Assembly: GCA_964386785.1 (NCBI GenBank)
Contig: CAYLUD010000019.1
Coordinates: 1-27,653 of the forward strand
Direction of reading: 5' to 3'
DNA from: SZAS-3 sp964386785
GTDB taxonomy: Bacteria > Chlamydiota > Chlamydiia > Chlamydiales > JAAKFR01
Length of the DNA: 27,653 nucleotides
Part shown: positions 6,263 to 13,878 of the stretch, one piece after another
Layout: each line of letters starts with the position of its first letter
Numbering within the stretch: position 1 is the stretch's first letter
The notes under the pieces: generated by a model
Told to the model about the DNA's origin: nothing
The model's input: the letters and a program-made list of their open reading frames with translations, nothing else
The model's database searches: none
Made by a program: the position numbers and the translations under genes

Positions 6263-8659
6263 ATGACGACAAGCTCAATAGGATTATCTGCTGAAACACC
6301 ACATCTCATATTTCATAATAGCCTTTTACCCGAGCATCAGGGTTTGGCAGATACTATTACAAAGATATTTCAAGAAGCAGCACAACCGATGGTAGTAGCA
6401 AAACTATCATTTTGTAAGGAAGAGGGATGGCGCTACCAAGAAAAATTAAGCGCTTGGGAATGTATACACCAAGGGGAAGAACTCACACATCGAGTCTATG
6501 TATTTAGTCGAAATTTTCATGTGTATATGACAACTGCACGTGCCGGCACATTCTGTCAGCGTGGATTGCGTGATTTAGCGATAGATTGTACTCAAACAAC
6601 GGTTTGGGGGCAATGGGCTGCGTACATATTGCGGGCAATGGATATACCGCACAACGGTTCAGGTAGGAATGCAGTAAAACAGTCTGCAAACGCCCCAGGT
6701 TGTTTGGATATGCAGCATGCTTCTATCCTCCGCGGGCTCACCTTTCGTATAAAACATGGAATGGAGAAAGATTGTCTATCTACACAAAAAGCGTGCCAGA
6801 TCAAAATCGCCGAATTGGTTGAGGAATCATTAATTATTGCACAATCGCAAGAGAAACCAGCAAAAAAGGAGTCTTACAAAGAGAGTAGTGTTCCTTCGTC
6901 TCCCCATGGAGATGCTCCCTATGAGATGCCATTTAATTTATTATTAATGGGGAATCATATTCTGCCTTCGCGGGCTCAACTGGAAGCAGATTGGGAGAAG
7001 CTCTCTAAAGAGTGGCGAAAGGAGACAAAGAGTCCTCATATGGAGATCTACAAGCAGTGTGCGCAACATATTCATTTGCTTAGAGGCACACACGAGAATC
7101 GACCAAAGCTAGATAGCCATGCTATGACACTCTTGAGTGATGCTGTTGTAATAAGGAAGAGGTTGGATGCATTCCTCCAGCAGAACACGTGGAGCAATGC
7201 GGAATATGCAATTGTAGGGATTATGGATAGATGGCTGCAATTGGTAGATGAGCAGGTGATGTCTTGGGCTCACAAACACACGCAACTCTTTTTCTGCGAG
7301 GCTGATGATGTTAAAATAAAGGCGCTGGGGGAATGCCTGCAGTCATTTGGAATTCCTATTGAATTGGCTCAATGCGTATTGACTTGGCATAAAATTCCTA
7401 CAGAAGAAACAGGGTCGGGGAGGATAGCAGAACGCTTTCAAGCTCTTATTAGTTCCTACCAGAATATTCTCCAGGCGATTGAGGAACAAAGCTCCCCAAT
7501 TAATGTCCCTCTTGACTATCTATTTCCGGAATCCAAAAAGACTGGATTGGGGGCTCTTATACACTGGCTTGATATCGCTCACGCCGATGACGGATGTAAA
7601 CAAAAAGTTGCGTTCGAGCAATCATCATATTGCACAGGACTAGATCGATATCACTCTGTTTTAGAGGAGGCACGCCAGCAGACAACATTCGGGAGAGAGG
7701 ACCCTATCGAGAAAGCAATGTGGGCTGTTTATATTCTTAAACAACTGCAATTTGATCGGTCCGTAACTCTAGCTGTATGGCATGCTGTGCACTCGCCATC
7801 TGAAAACCATACATCTGTCGATAGCTTGTCTTCAGAAGATTCGCGCCAAAAATTGGATGTGTGGCAAGTAGAATGGCAGAAATATTTTCATGTAATAACG
7901 CGTGAGAATTTAAAAAATATTTATAACGACATAGTGCCCCATATATCAACTATTCAATCCTCTGATCAGGTATTAGGTGTAGGCCAGCTTGCCTGTTTGA
8001 AAACGGCGTTTAGCTTGCGGTCGAAGTTTGAAGAGTTATGTGGAACGCCTGAATTAGATGATCAATGTTTGATTGTCATTGGTTTATTAGATAGCTGGCT
8101 CAGGCTAGTGGATAAACACATGACCTTTCTGGAGAAACTCTTGCAGTTAGAGATGAATGACAACGATTGGAAGACCATCCAATCGTTCTTGGTCCAGATG
8201 GGATGGGATATGAGCGACTCTAAGAGGTCGGACTGGGACCTAGCGGCTCCAGGGATCGTGCAGGGCCCTGGATTGATCGCGCAGAGGGGGTGTCGTGTCT
8301 TAGAGAATTTGATAAAACTACATGGGCAGTTGCTAACGATGAAAGTGCCGAAGAAGGATATAGATGGCCAACAGCTATTGGAGAGCCTAAAAACTAACTC
8401 TCCTGCATTGCAATGCTTTGTGAAGCATATCAACTCTTGTTTGGCTAAATTGCAAACATTTTCGCATCTAACAATAAAACAATGCCTAGATGTACTTAAT
8501 AAAAATCTGGAGAATACATGTCCTCCGAGTAGGGACTCCTTCTCCCCTTCCTGCGAATTCGAAGATGATTGTGTGATCGTGGAGGCCCCCACGATCGAGG
8601 CACTAGAGCTGCAGGGTGATGAAGAGAGCAACGAATCGGACGAGGAGAAAATAGCGTAG
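6263..8659 (+). CDS. Unrecognised 798-residue protein with two internal repeats and acidic tail; possible T3S effector
   Basis: I do not recognise this family. The ATG at 6263 is preferred because AAGGA lies 4 bases upstream; the frame also starts at an ATG at 6221. Three regions are visible. Residues about 1-190 form a unique N-terminal part, followed by a Lys/Ser-rich linker (195-215). Two diverged helical repeats lie at about 240-405 and 530-695. They match at IVGIMDRWLQLVDEQ versus IVIGLLDSWLRLVDKH (316-330 and 604-619), at EIYKQCAQHI versus NIYNDIVPHI, and at GSGRIAERF versus GPGLIAQRG. The C-terminus (765-798) is strongly acidic. There is no signal peptide, membrane segment or catalytic motif. 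The gene is convergent with the T3S operon end and divergent from the methyltransferase gene. An effector role is inference from position and architecture only. Confidence 0.7.
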   Translation: MTTSSIGLSAETPHLIFHNSLLPEHQGLADTITKIFQEAAQPMVVAKLSFCKEEGWRYQEKLSAWECIHQGEELTHRVYVFSRNFHVYMTTARAGTFCQRGLRDLAIDCTQTTVWGQWAAYILRAMDIPHNGSGRNAVKQSANAPGCLDMQHASILRGLTFRIKHGMEKDCLSTQKACQIKIAELVEESLIIAQSQEKPAKKESYKESSVPSSPHGDAPYEMPFNLLLMGNHILPSRAQLEADWEKLSKEWRKETKSPHMEIYKQCAQHIHLLRGTHENRPKLDSHAMTLLSDAVVIRKRLDAFLQQNTWSNAEYAIVGIMDRWLQLVDEQVMSWAHKHTQLFFCEADDVKIKALGECLQSFGIPIELAQCVLTWHKIPTEETGSGRIAERFQALISSYQNILQAIEEQSSPINVPLDYLFPESKKTGLGALIHWLDIAHADDGCKQKVAFEQSSYCTGLDRYHSVLEEARQQTTFGREDPIEKAMWAVYILKQLQFDRSVTLAVWHAVHSPSENHTSVDSLSSEDSRQKLDVWQVEWQKYFHVITRENLKNIYNDIVPHISTIQSSDQVLGVGQLACLKTAFSLRSKFEELCGTPELDDQCLIVIGLLDSWLRLVDKHMTFLEKLLQLEMNDNDWKTIQSFLVQMGWDMSDSKRSDWDLAAPGIVQGPGLIAQRGCRVLENLIKLHGQLLTMKVPKKDIDGQQLLESLKTNSPALQCFVKHINSCLAKLQTFSHLTIKQCLDVLNKNLENTCPPSRDSFSPSCEFEDDCVIVEAPTIEALELQGDEESNESDEEKIA

Positions 8660-8672
8660 CGCTCATGAGACG

Positions 8673-8723
8673 ATAGCGCTGCATGGTGAAAACTATTCAG
8701 TGGTTAGAACCACGTAGCGCTAT
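8673..8723. repeat. Inverted repeat between convergent genes, possible bidirectional terminator
   Basis: ATAGCGCT at 8673-8680 is complementary to AGCGCTAT at 8716-8723. A smaller inverted repeat, GTGGTT-AG-AACCAC at 8700-8713, lies within the intervening sequence. A further TAGCGCT precedes the block at about 8656. The repeats lie in the 98-base gap between two convergent stop codons, where a terminator is expected. There is no clear T-tract on either side, so an intrinsic terminator is not proven. Confidence 0.35.
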
Positions 8724-8757
8724 TGGATTGTATGTGCAGTAGGGAGGTGTAGTGTAG

Positions 8758-10326
8758 TTACATATGATGTTCAATAGCGACTAAGGTGACTAGTTTTTGA
8801 AAAAATTGTTCGGATGACTGGCTGGTTGTATCGCGGAAAATAGCATCCACTTGCTTTTGAATAGGCAAGGCGTGGTGTTTTTTTAGTGATAGAAGAAATT
8901 TTTTCTCATCCTCTTCAATTTCTTCGATACTTTTTGCTGATCCTGCTTGAAACGTATGGAACAGGACTCGATCCTGAGGGGCCCAGTAGGCATCGACTGC
9001 CATGATGGAAATATCGGCCTGAATACCTAATGCCACATTGTTCGAACTAATTCTACGTGGAGCTTCCGCCCCCGGACTTACCTGCCATAGTGCATGGTAT
9101 CCACAGGAAATGAATCGGTAGTGCTGTGCTTTTGGTTGTAATGTTAAAATCCCAAAAGAAATCGCCTGGTCTTCATCTAGTTCTATCAATAAATTATTCA
9201 GTATGGGGATCCAGTGTTCAGGATCCACCTGGGTGCGCATGAGAGAGCGCACCATGCCTCGAATGGTGGCAATCTCTAATAATCCTCCGATACCTGTCAA
9301 TAGCGATTCCGCCATCACGATGCTATACTGGTCTGCTGTATTATGGAAAAAATCGTAGTAGACAGATGAGATGGCTAGATTACAGTTACTGGTCATGGCT
9401 AGATTCATCCATGGCCACTTAGGAAGTACTTGAGGCAAAAGAAGTGCCTGTCTTTTTTTTAACTCATCGTTTAGTTCATTGATGTAATCACTACCCCGCT
9501 TATCTTTGCTCATCGAATCAGAACGTAGATATGCAGTCAGAGCAGTGACGACATCGACAATATCTTCATAACGGTCTTCTACGCGAGGTTGGAGCATTTT
9601 AGCTAAAATGGGCTGTAAGCCGCGAGGTACTAAGGAAATCTGAATGTTGCCATAGCTGAGGCGCCCTAAAATAAGCTCGTAGAGAATCACGCCAAAAGAA
9701 AAAATATCTGCAGGGAAGCTCGCATTGTTTGGGTCTTTGCGCTGTTCAGGACTCATATAGGAGGGAGTTCCTAATATCCGTTCCCCAGCAGAAGAGAGGG
9801 TTGAAAATTTAGCTAATCCAAAATCGATCAGCTTGATCCCGCCTTGGGCTGTTAGCATGACATTTTCTGGTTTCAGGTCCCGATGTACAATACCCTGCCC
9901 ATGGAGATGGGTGATGGCATGCGCGAGCTGTAGACCCACTTCCATAGCACGTTGTAGAGACATAGCTTGTTGCAAGATGCATTCTCGCAGTCGGATCCCT
10001 TGCACAAATTCCATGGCCAAATAGACGCCATGTTCCCATTCCCCATAACCGATTAGCTTGATCACATTGGGGTGATGGAGTGTTTCAATAATACGAGCCT
10101 CTTGGAAAAAAGCAGCTCGTGCTATTTGATCTCGCCATAAATCATTCTTTAAGATCTTGATGGCCAGGGGTTGTTTTGTCTCGATCTCATGACCTAAATA
10201 GACGACGCTGCACCTGCTTTCTTCTAAACAGCTGTCTAAAAGATAAGGCCCAATTTGGTTTGGGAGATTTTCAGAATGAGGTAATGCGGATACCAATGGT
10301 ATCTCCCAATTGCACAATTTCCCCAT
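8758..10326 (-). CDS. pkn5: Pkn5-like Ser/Thr protein kinase with degenerate SpoIIE/PP2C-like C-terminal domain
   Basis: A 522-residue protein. The N-terminal Hanks-type kinase domain (about 27-265) has the ATP lysine in LAIK (K57), the helix-C glutamate E76, HRDLKPEN (148-155), DFG (168-170) and GTPSYMSPE. The glycine-rich loop is lost (LEESRCSVVYLG). Residues about 294-462 align with the SpoIIE/PP2C phosphatase layout (LLPQVLP, VYYDFF, SCGYHALW). However, the metal-binding aspartates are mostly replaced: V322 for the GGD aspartate, AESLLTG for GDVSGHG and TFQ for TDG. It is the last gene of the T3S run, in the position of Chlamydia pkn5 (CT673). The ATG at 10326 overlaps cdsQ by 56 bases without a ribosome-binding site. 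A TTG at 10296, preceded by GGGAGA, is an alternative start that would not alter the kinase fold. Confidence 0.82.
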   Translation of the reverse strand: MGKLCNWEIPLVSALPHSENLPNQIGPYLLDSCLEESRCSVVYLGHEIETKQPLAIKILKNDLWRDQIARAAFFQEARIIETLHHPNVIKLIGYGEWEHGVYLAMEFVQGIRLRECILQQAMSLQRAMEVGLQLAHAITHLHGQGIVHRDLKPENVMLTAQGGIKLIDFGLAKFSTLSSAGERILGTPSYMSPEQRKDPNNASFPADIFSFGVILYELILGRLSYGNIQISLVPRGLQPILAKMLQPRVEDRYEDIVDVVTALTAYLRSDSMSKDKRGSDYINELNDELKKRQALLLPQVLPKWPWMNLAMTSNCNLAISSVYYDFFHNTADQYSIVMAESLLTGIGGLLEIATIRGMVRSLMRTQVDPEHWIPILNNLLIELDEDQAISFGILTLQPKAQHYRFISCGYHALWQVSPGAEAPRRISSNNVALGIQADISIMAVDAYWAPQDRVLFHTFQAGSAKSIEEIEEDEKKFLLSLKKHHALPIQKQVDAIFRDTTSQSSEQFFQKLVTLVAIEHHM

Positions 10327-10528
10327 GCGCGATGACTTTTTGATGTACAGTCAAAGTAACTCCCAGATCTGGATGGGATTGGATGGGAATGACGTTGCCT
10401 GGACTCAGTGCCGACACCTCGCCCCAGGTCATCTCGATCTTTGCAACTTCTACATGGACCTCAAGGGGTAGCTGATCTAGCGCTGCCGCTGTAGAGGTTG
10501 CAGGTGATGGTTCTTGATGGGCGTCCAT
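10271..10528 (-). CDS. Predicted internal translation product of cdsQ (SctQ-C, FliN-like fragment)
   Basis: An in-frame ATG at codon 273 of cdsQ (10528-10526) would give an 85-residue protein beginning MDAHQEPSP. It consists of a short Pro/Ala linker plus the complete SpoA domain. In Yersinia YscQ, Salmonella SpaO and Shigella Spa33, a comparable C-terminal fragment made by internal initiation is a structural part of the sorting platform. Here the evidence is the position of the start just before the domain and its unusually good ribosome-binding site. Production of the fragment is not demonstrated. Confidence 0.5.
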   Translation of the reverse strand: MDAHQEPSPATSTAAALDQLPLEVHVEVAKIEMTWGEVSALSPGNVIPIQSHPDLGVTLTVHQKVIAHGEIVQLGDTIGIRITSF

Positions 10529-11344
10529 GGGTTCTCCTCTCGTTTCTAGCAAAACAGTACATAATTCAAGCTCGTGGGCCGATAGATCTCCTTCAAAAGC
10601 TGGAAGGCCTTCAATGAGCAAGATGGCTTTATAGAGGTCGTGTGCAGGCAAATAATGACATCGATCTAAAAAGAGCAGATCACCTATTTGTAGGCTTTGC
10701 AACTCTGCTGCAGAGAGTTTCACATCTCCGATACTGAGGGCAAGTTGCATAGGCAGGGAAGTCGCTATCCTGGGTATAGGAGGGTGTTGTTTTTCATAGG
10801 TTGCCCACGACGTACAGAATGGTTCCGGCAGAAAGAGGGTAACCACCATTTCCAAGTCAGCAACCTTACAGTGCACTTTGCAACAAAACCCACCTCCCGA
10901 AATGCGCTCTTTCGCAGCAATCCGGCGAGGAACACAAGGTGCCCATATCTGATGCAATTCACATAGAGAGATCGCCTCTGCAAGGAGGATATCATGAAAT
11001 TGCTCTATCCAAACTGGAGGATACAGAGAAGCTCCTTCTTTTTTAGCATGAAATAACAAAGCCATAAGACGGGCTAAATCTTCTCGATAACAATATAATG
11101 CGACTCCTGCTTCCAATGGATCCAAAACAAAGTGAGCGGCTATAGCGTTTGGTTCGTCTACTAATGGGCAGCGATCTACCCATCCGATCTCATGACACGA
11201 GCAGGAACAATCAGGGAGTTCAAACACTTCAGATAGGGCAAGAGAAAATTCGTCCCAAGGGAAGTCCCGTTTCTGGAAATGGACCGTCTGCATCCGTTGC
11301 GCTAAGCTGTCAGCAACACGTTGAATCAAGGGCGTTGTGATCAT
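10271..11344 (-). CDS. cdsQ: T3S cytoplasmic C-ring protein CdsQ (SctQ)
   Basis: SctQ forms the sorting platform below the export apparatus that docks chaperone-substrate complexes. This product has 357 residues. The C-terminal SpoA (FliM/FliN-type) domain at about 288-357 is clear: LPLEVHVEVAKIEMTWGEV, then LSPGNVIPI, then IAHGEIVQLGDTIGIRIT. The N-terminal two thirds are divergent and Cys-rich, as usual for SctQ proteins. The start ATG overlaps the cdsP stop (ATGA, 11341-11344), suggesting translational coupling. A second, internal start with a strong ribosome-binding site at 10528 probably yields the isolated SpoA domain (listed separately). Gene order (after cdsP, before pkn5) matches Chlamydia. 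Confidence 0.88.
   Translation of the reverse strand: MITTPLIQRVADSLAQRMQTVHFQKRDFPWDEFSLALSEVFELPDCSCSCHEIGWVDRCPLVDEPNAIAAHFVLDPLEAGVALYCYREDLARLMALLFHAKKEGASLYPPVWIEQFHDILLAEAISLCELHQIWAPCVPRRIAAKERISGGGFCCKVHCKVADLEMVVTLFLPEPFCTSWATYEKQHPPIPRIATSLPMQLALSIGDVKLSAAELQSLQIGDLLFLDRCHYLPAHDLYKAILLIEGLPAFEGDLSAHELELCTVLLETRGEPMDAHQEPSPATSTAAALDQLPLEVHVEVAKIEMTWGEVSALSPGNVIPIQSHPDLGVTLTVHQKVIAHGEIVQLGDTIGIRITSF
10526..10540 (-). promoter_or_regulatory. Strong internal ribosome-binding site within cdsQ
   Basis: On the minus strand, AGAGGAGA (10540-10533) lies with AGGAG five bases before the internal ATG at 10528. It is a better Shine-Dalgarno match than those of most true gene starts in this window. 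It supports internal initiation of the FliN-like fragment. Confidence 0.6.
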
Positions 11345-12039
11345 TCAGGCTCCCGATTGTGCTGTTGTTGCTGTTGCTGTTGCCCTCCTTGCCCTCCGCC
11401 GTCTCTTTGGTAATACTGTTGTTGGGTCCCAGAGTGCACTTCTATAGGTGTCATGGGAGCGATATCTGCTTTGGGCAATGTGAGTATTTTTTGCCCCCCA
11501 ATCTGCATATCTACTTGGTTGATGCCAAATAGAGCTAATTGATTTGCTAATGCCTTTGTAGCCTCTGGATTGCTTTGTAGCAAGTTGGTAGCAGAGTCTA
11601 CTTGCACATTATCAAAACGAATCAACATCTGCCCATTTTTCATTTCAATTGTCATGGACCCGCCTTGGAATGCCGTAGGTAAGTTAGACCCTTGTTTTAG
11701 AGTCATCTGAATGAGACTTCCATCTGTATTCACTTGCATCGAGGATACAGCGCGCACAATCACTTGATTGAGAGCGGTGATCGATTGCACATTAGCAGAA
11801 GGAGCGATCTTTGCAGCGGCAGCTGCCTGGGCAGCACCCCCCATAGACAGTGGTGCCAGGGATCCTAATGCTGGGTTTCCCGCAGCTCCCCCATTCCCAT
11901 TTTGATTTTGCTGTTTATCTTGCTTCTCTTTTTTATCTGGCTTGCGGAAATCAGACTGATTCCCTGTTGGATCAGATGCGCTCTGAGGAGAGGGTTGTGA
12001 ATTCGAAGACCCTTGAGGGAAAATGGGAGGGGTACTCAT
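11341..12039 (-). CDS. cdsP: T3S needle-length regulator candidate CdsP (SctP/FliK-like)
   Basis: A 232-residue protein. The N-terminus (1-55) is Ser/Gln/Asn/Lys-rich and probably disordered, followed by an Ala/Gly-rich segment. Residues about 85-190 look like a T3S4/FliK-type C-terminal domain. The supporting features are TDGSLIQMTLKQG, then MKNGQMLIRFDN, then ATKALANQLALFGINQVDMQI, a pattern typical of hook- and needle-length regulators that switch substrate specificity. The extreme C-terminus is low complexity with a run of glutamines (encoded by CAG/CAA repeats). It starts 4 bases after cdsO and its stop overlaps the cdsQ start by 4 bases. Position matches Chlamydia CdsP (CT671). The length is short for SctP proteins, which vary widely. 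Confidence 0.75.
   Translation of the reverse strand: MSTPPIFPQGSSNSQPSPQSASDPTGNQSDFRKPDKKEKQDKQQNQNGNGGAAGNPALGSLAPLSMGGAAQAAAAAKIAPSANVQSITALNQVIVRAVSSMQVNTDGSLIQMTLKQGSNLPTAFQGGSMTIEMKNGQMLIRFDNVQVDSATNLLQSNPEATKALANQLALFGINQVDMQIGGQKILTLPKADIAPMTPIEVHSGTQQQYYQRDGGGQGGQQQQQQQHNREPE
11359..11382. repeat. Triplet-type simple repeat encoding polyglutamine in CdsP
   Basis: A run of CTG/TTG triplets on the plus strand reads as CAG/CAA on the coding strand. It encodes seven or more glutamines near the C-terminus of CdsP, seven codons before its stop. Such tracts can change length by slippage in whole codons. Confidence 0.6.
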
Positions 12040-12043
12040 CTGA

Positions 12044-12544
12044 TTACCTTTGTTGATTTCTTTTTTTTATCGATTGATGCGTCAGTTGACCTAGCTCATC
12101 TTGCTGGGTTTGTTCCTGTCGGTCCAGCTCTTTCTGTTCTTGTTGTTGCCAATCTTCCTTATGCAGCACAATTTTTTCTTCTTCCAAAGAGCGTTGTTTC
12201 CATGCTTTTTTTGCTTCATCAAGTGCCTGCTCAGCTTTTTTCACCACTTCTTTTTGCTGGGTCAGTTTGGTTTGAGCTTGTTGCACTTTTTCTTCGACAA
12301 TTTTTATATACACTTTCTTCTGCAGAATCTCTTCACTAGTCGTTCCTTGGTCGAAGGCTTCCTTGAGCTGTTGAATCTTCTCCGCTTTATGTTGCACAAT
12401 TTGATCTCTAGCTTTTTCAAGCTCATTGTATTTTTCTTGCTCTTTTTGCAGTGCTTGGCGTTTTAGCTCTACAAGCTTGCGTGCTTTTTCTACGCGATCT
12501 TTTTTGATAGCTAAGACCTGTTCTAAAGGATATTGCGATGACAC
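12044..12544 (-). CDS. cdsO: T3S ATPase stalk protein CdsO (SctO/FliJ-like coiled coil)
   Basis: A 166-residue, highly charged protein that is almost entirely heptad-like coiled coil. It is rich in Lys, Glu and Gln and lacks Gly and Pro through most of its length. SctO proteins form the central stalk that inserts into the SctN ATPase ring and couples it to the export gate. Sequence similarity across SctO proteins is weak, so the call rests on length, coiled-coil composition and position between the ATPase and SctP genes, as in Chlamydia (CT670). It begins 26 bases after cdsN and ends 4 bases before cdsP. Long plus-strand frames here are antisense artefacts of the Lys/Glu-rich coding sequence. 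Confidence 0.82.
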   Translation of the reverse strand: MSSQYPLEQVLAIKKDRVEKARKLVELKRQALQKEQEKYNELEKARDQIVQHKAEKIQQLKEAFDQGTTSEEILQKKVYIKIVEEKVQQAQTKLTQQKEVVKKAEQALDEAKKAWKQRSLEEEKIVLHKEDWQQQEQKELDRQEQTQQDELGQLTHQSIKKRNQQR

Positions 12545-12570
12545 CGCGCCTACTCCCTGTATCTATGGTC

Positions 12571-13875
12571 CTATTTAAATAACGCTTTCAATTGTCTGAG
12601 CGTTTCTTCCAAGGAAGAACGATCCGATACCGTTTGCTGAAGAAAACGGTTCAATTTTGGCACATTATCAATCGCATAGTCGACATCACGATCTGTGCCC
12701 CGTTTATACTCTCCAATTCTAATCAACATTTCATTTTTTTGGTAATTGGCCAAAACCTCTCTAGCTTTGCCGATTGCTGCCAATTGTTCAGGTGGGTCGA
12801 TTTGCGTTAATAAACGACTAATCGATGTCAATACATCAATAGCAGGGTAGTGATACTGCTGCGCTAATCGGTTGGAAAGGACAATGTGCCCGTCAAGAAT
12901 CGACTTGACCTCGTCTGCAACTGGCTCGTTCATATCATCACCAGCTACTAACACGGTATAAAATGCCGTGATCGACCCCTTATCTGAGTTTCCAGAACGT
13001 TCTAAAAGGCGAGGTAGCGTAGAAAATACAGAGGGGGTATACCCAGCACGAGCAGGAGGTTCTCCAGCAGCAAGCCCGACCTCACGGAGAGCTCGAGCAA
13101 AGCGAGTTACTGAGTCCATCATCAGGATTACGCTTTTCCCTTGGTCTCGAAAATATTCTGCAATCGCACTCCCCACATAGGCAGCATTCAAACGTAATTG
13201 AGAGGCCTGATCGGATGTCGATACTACGACTACGGATCGAGCCAATCCCTCAGGACCTAGATCTTGTTCAATAAACTCGCGCACCTCCCTGCCTCGCTCT
13301 CCTACCAACGTGATCACATTCACATCAGCTCGTGCATTCTTCGCGATCATTCCAAGTAGGGTAGATTTTCCTACACCAGCTCCTGCAAAAATGCCGATTC
13401 GCTGCCCTTGACCACAGGTTAGTAAGCCATCAATACAGCGCACCCCGGTAGAAAGAGGGGTCGTAATACGGCGTCGCCGTAATGGGTCTGGGGGAGCTTG
13501 AAAGATGGGGTAGGTAGTTTGACATTTTAAAGGGCCTTTGCCATCTAAAGGATTCCCCAATCCATCCAACACGCGTCCTAATAATTCAGGTCCTACAGAG
13601 ATATGTAAGGGTCGTCGTGTCGGAATCACTTGAGAAGAAGGGCCGATGCCCGTCAGCTCTCCAAGAGGAGAAAGGTAGACCTGCTCTTGAGTGAATCCAA
13701 CAACTTCTGTAGGCAGGGGGTCTAATCCATCCCGTTGAATCAAGCAGACTTCCCCAATTTTGACTTGTGGGACAACAGCCTTGATTAACATGCCCACTAC
13801 CTCTGTAATCCTCCCCATGACGGGAGTCAGCTCGACCTGCTCTAGCTGAGAGACAATGGATGAAAAATCAGCCAT
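12571..13875 (-). CDS. cdsN: T3S ATPase CdsN (SctN/FliI family)
   Basis: The hexameric ATPase at the base of the injectisome, which strips chaperones and unfolds substrates. It has 434 residues, normal for SctN. The Walker A motif GAGVGKST is at 165-172. VGERGREVREF follows at 191-201, then Walker B with LMMD at 251-254, then SVTRFARALREVGLAAGEPP and GYTPSVFSTLPRLLERSG. These motifs identify the T3S/flagellar branch rather than F1 ATPase beta. The gene starts 3 bases after the rod-like gene and corresponds to Chlamydia CT669. Export apparatus genes (sctR, S, T, U, V) are not in the window, consistent with the split T3S loci of Chlamydiae. Confidence 0.96.
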   Translation of the reverse strand: MADFSSIVSQLEQVELTPVMGRITEVVGMLIKAVVPQVKIGEVCLIQRDGLDPLPTEVVGFTQEQVYLSPLGELTGIGPSSQVIPTRRPLHISVGPELLGRVLDGLGNPLDGKGPLKCQTTYPIFQAPPDPLRRRRITTPLSTGVRCIDGLLTCGQGQRIGIFAGAGVGKSTLLGMIAKNARADVNVITLVGERGREVREFIEQDLGPEGLARSVVVVSTSDQASQLRLNAAYVGSAIAEYFRDQGKSVILMMDSVTRFARALREVGLAAGEPPARAGYTPSVFSTLPRLLERSGNSDKGSITAFYTVLVAGDDMNEPVADEVKSILDGHIVLSNRLAQQYHYPAIDVLTSISRLLTQIDPPEQLAAIGKAREVLANYQKNEMLIRIGEYKRGTDRDVDYAIDNVPKLNRFLQQTVSDRSSLEETLRQLKALFK

Positions 13876-13878
13876 AAC

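Noticed and set aside
8062..8631. 189-codon open frame on the minus strand inside the repeat-protein gene
   Set aside because: It is antisense to a longer frame with a ribosome-binding site and internal protein repeats. Its own translation is Ser/Cys-rich with no domain pattern.
12101..12466. 121-codon plus-strand frame rich in Phe and Leu that looks like a membrane protein
   Set aside because: It is the antisense image of Lys/Glu-rich coiled-coil codons of cdsO (AAG/GAA read as CTT/TTC), so the hydrophobicity is an artefact.
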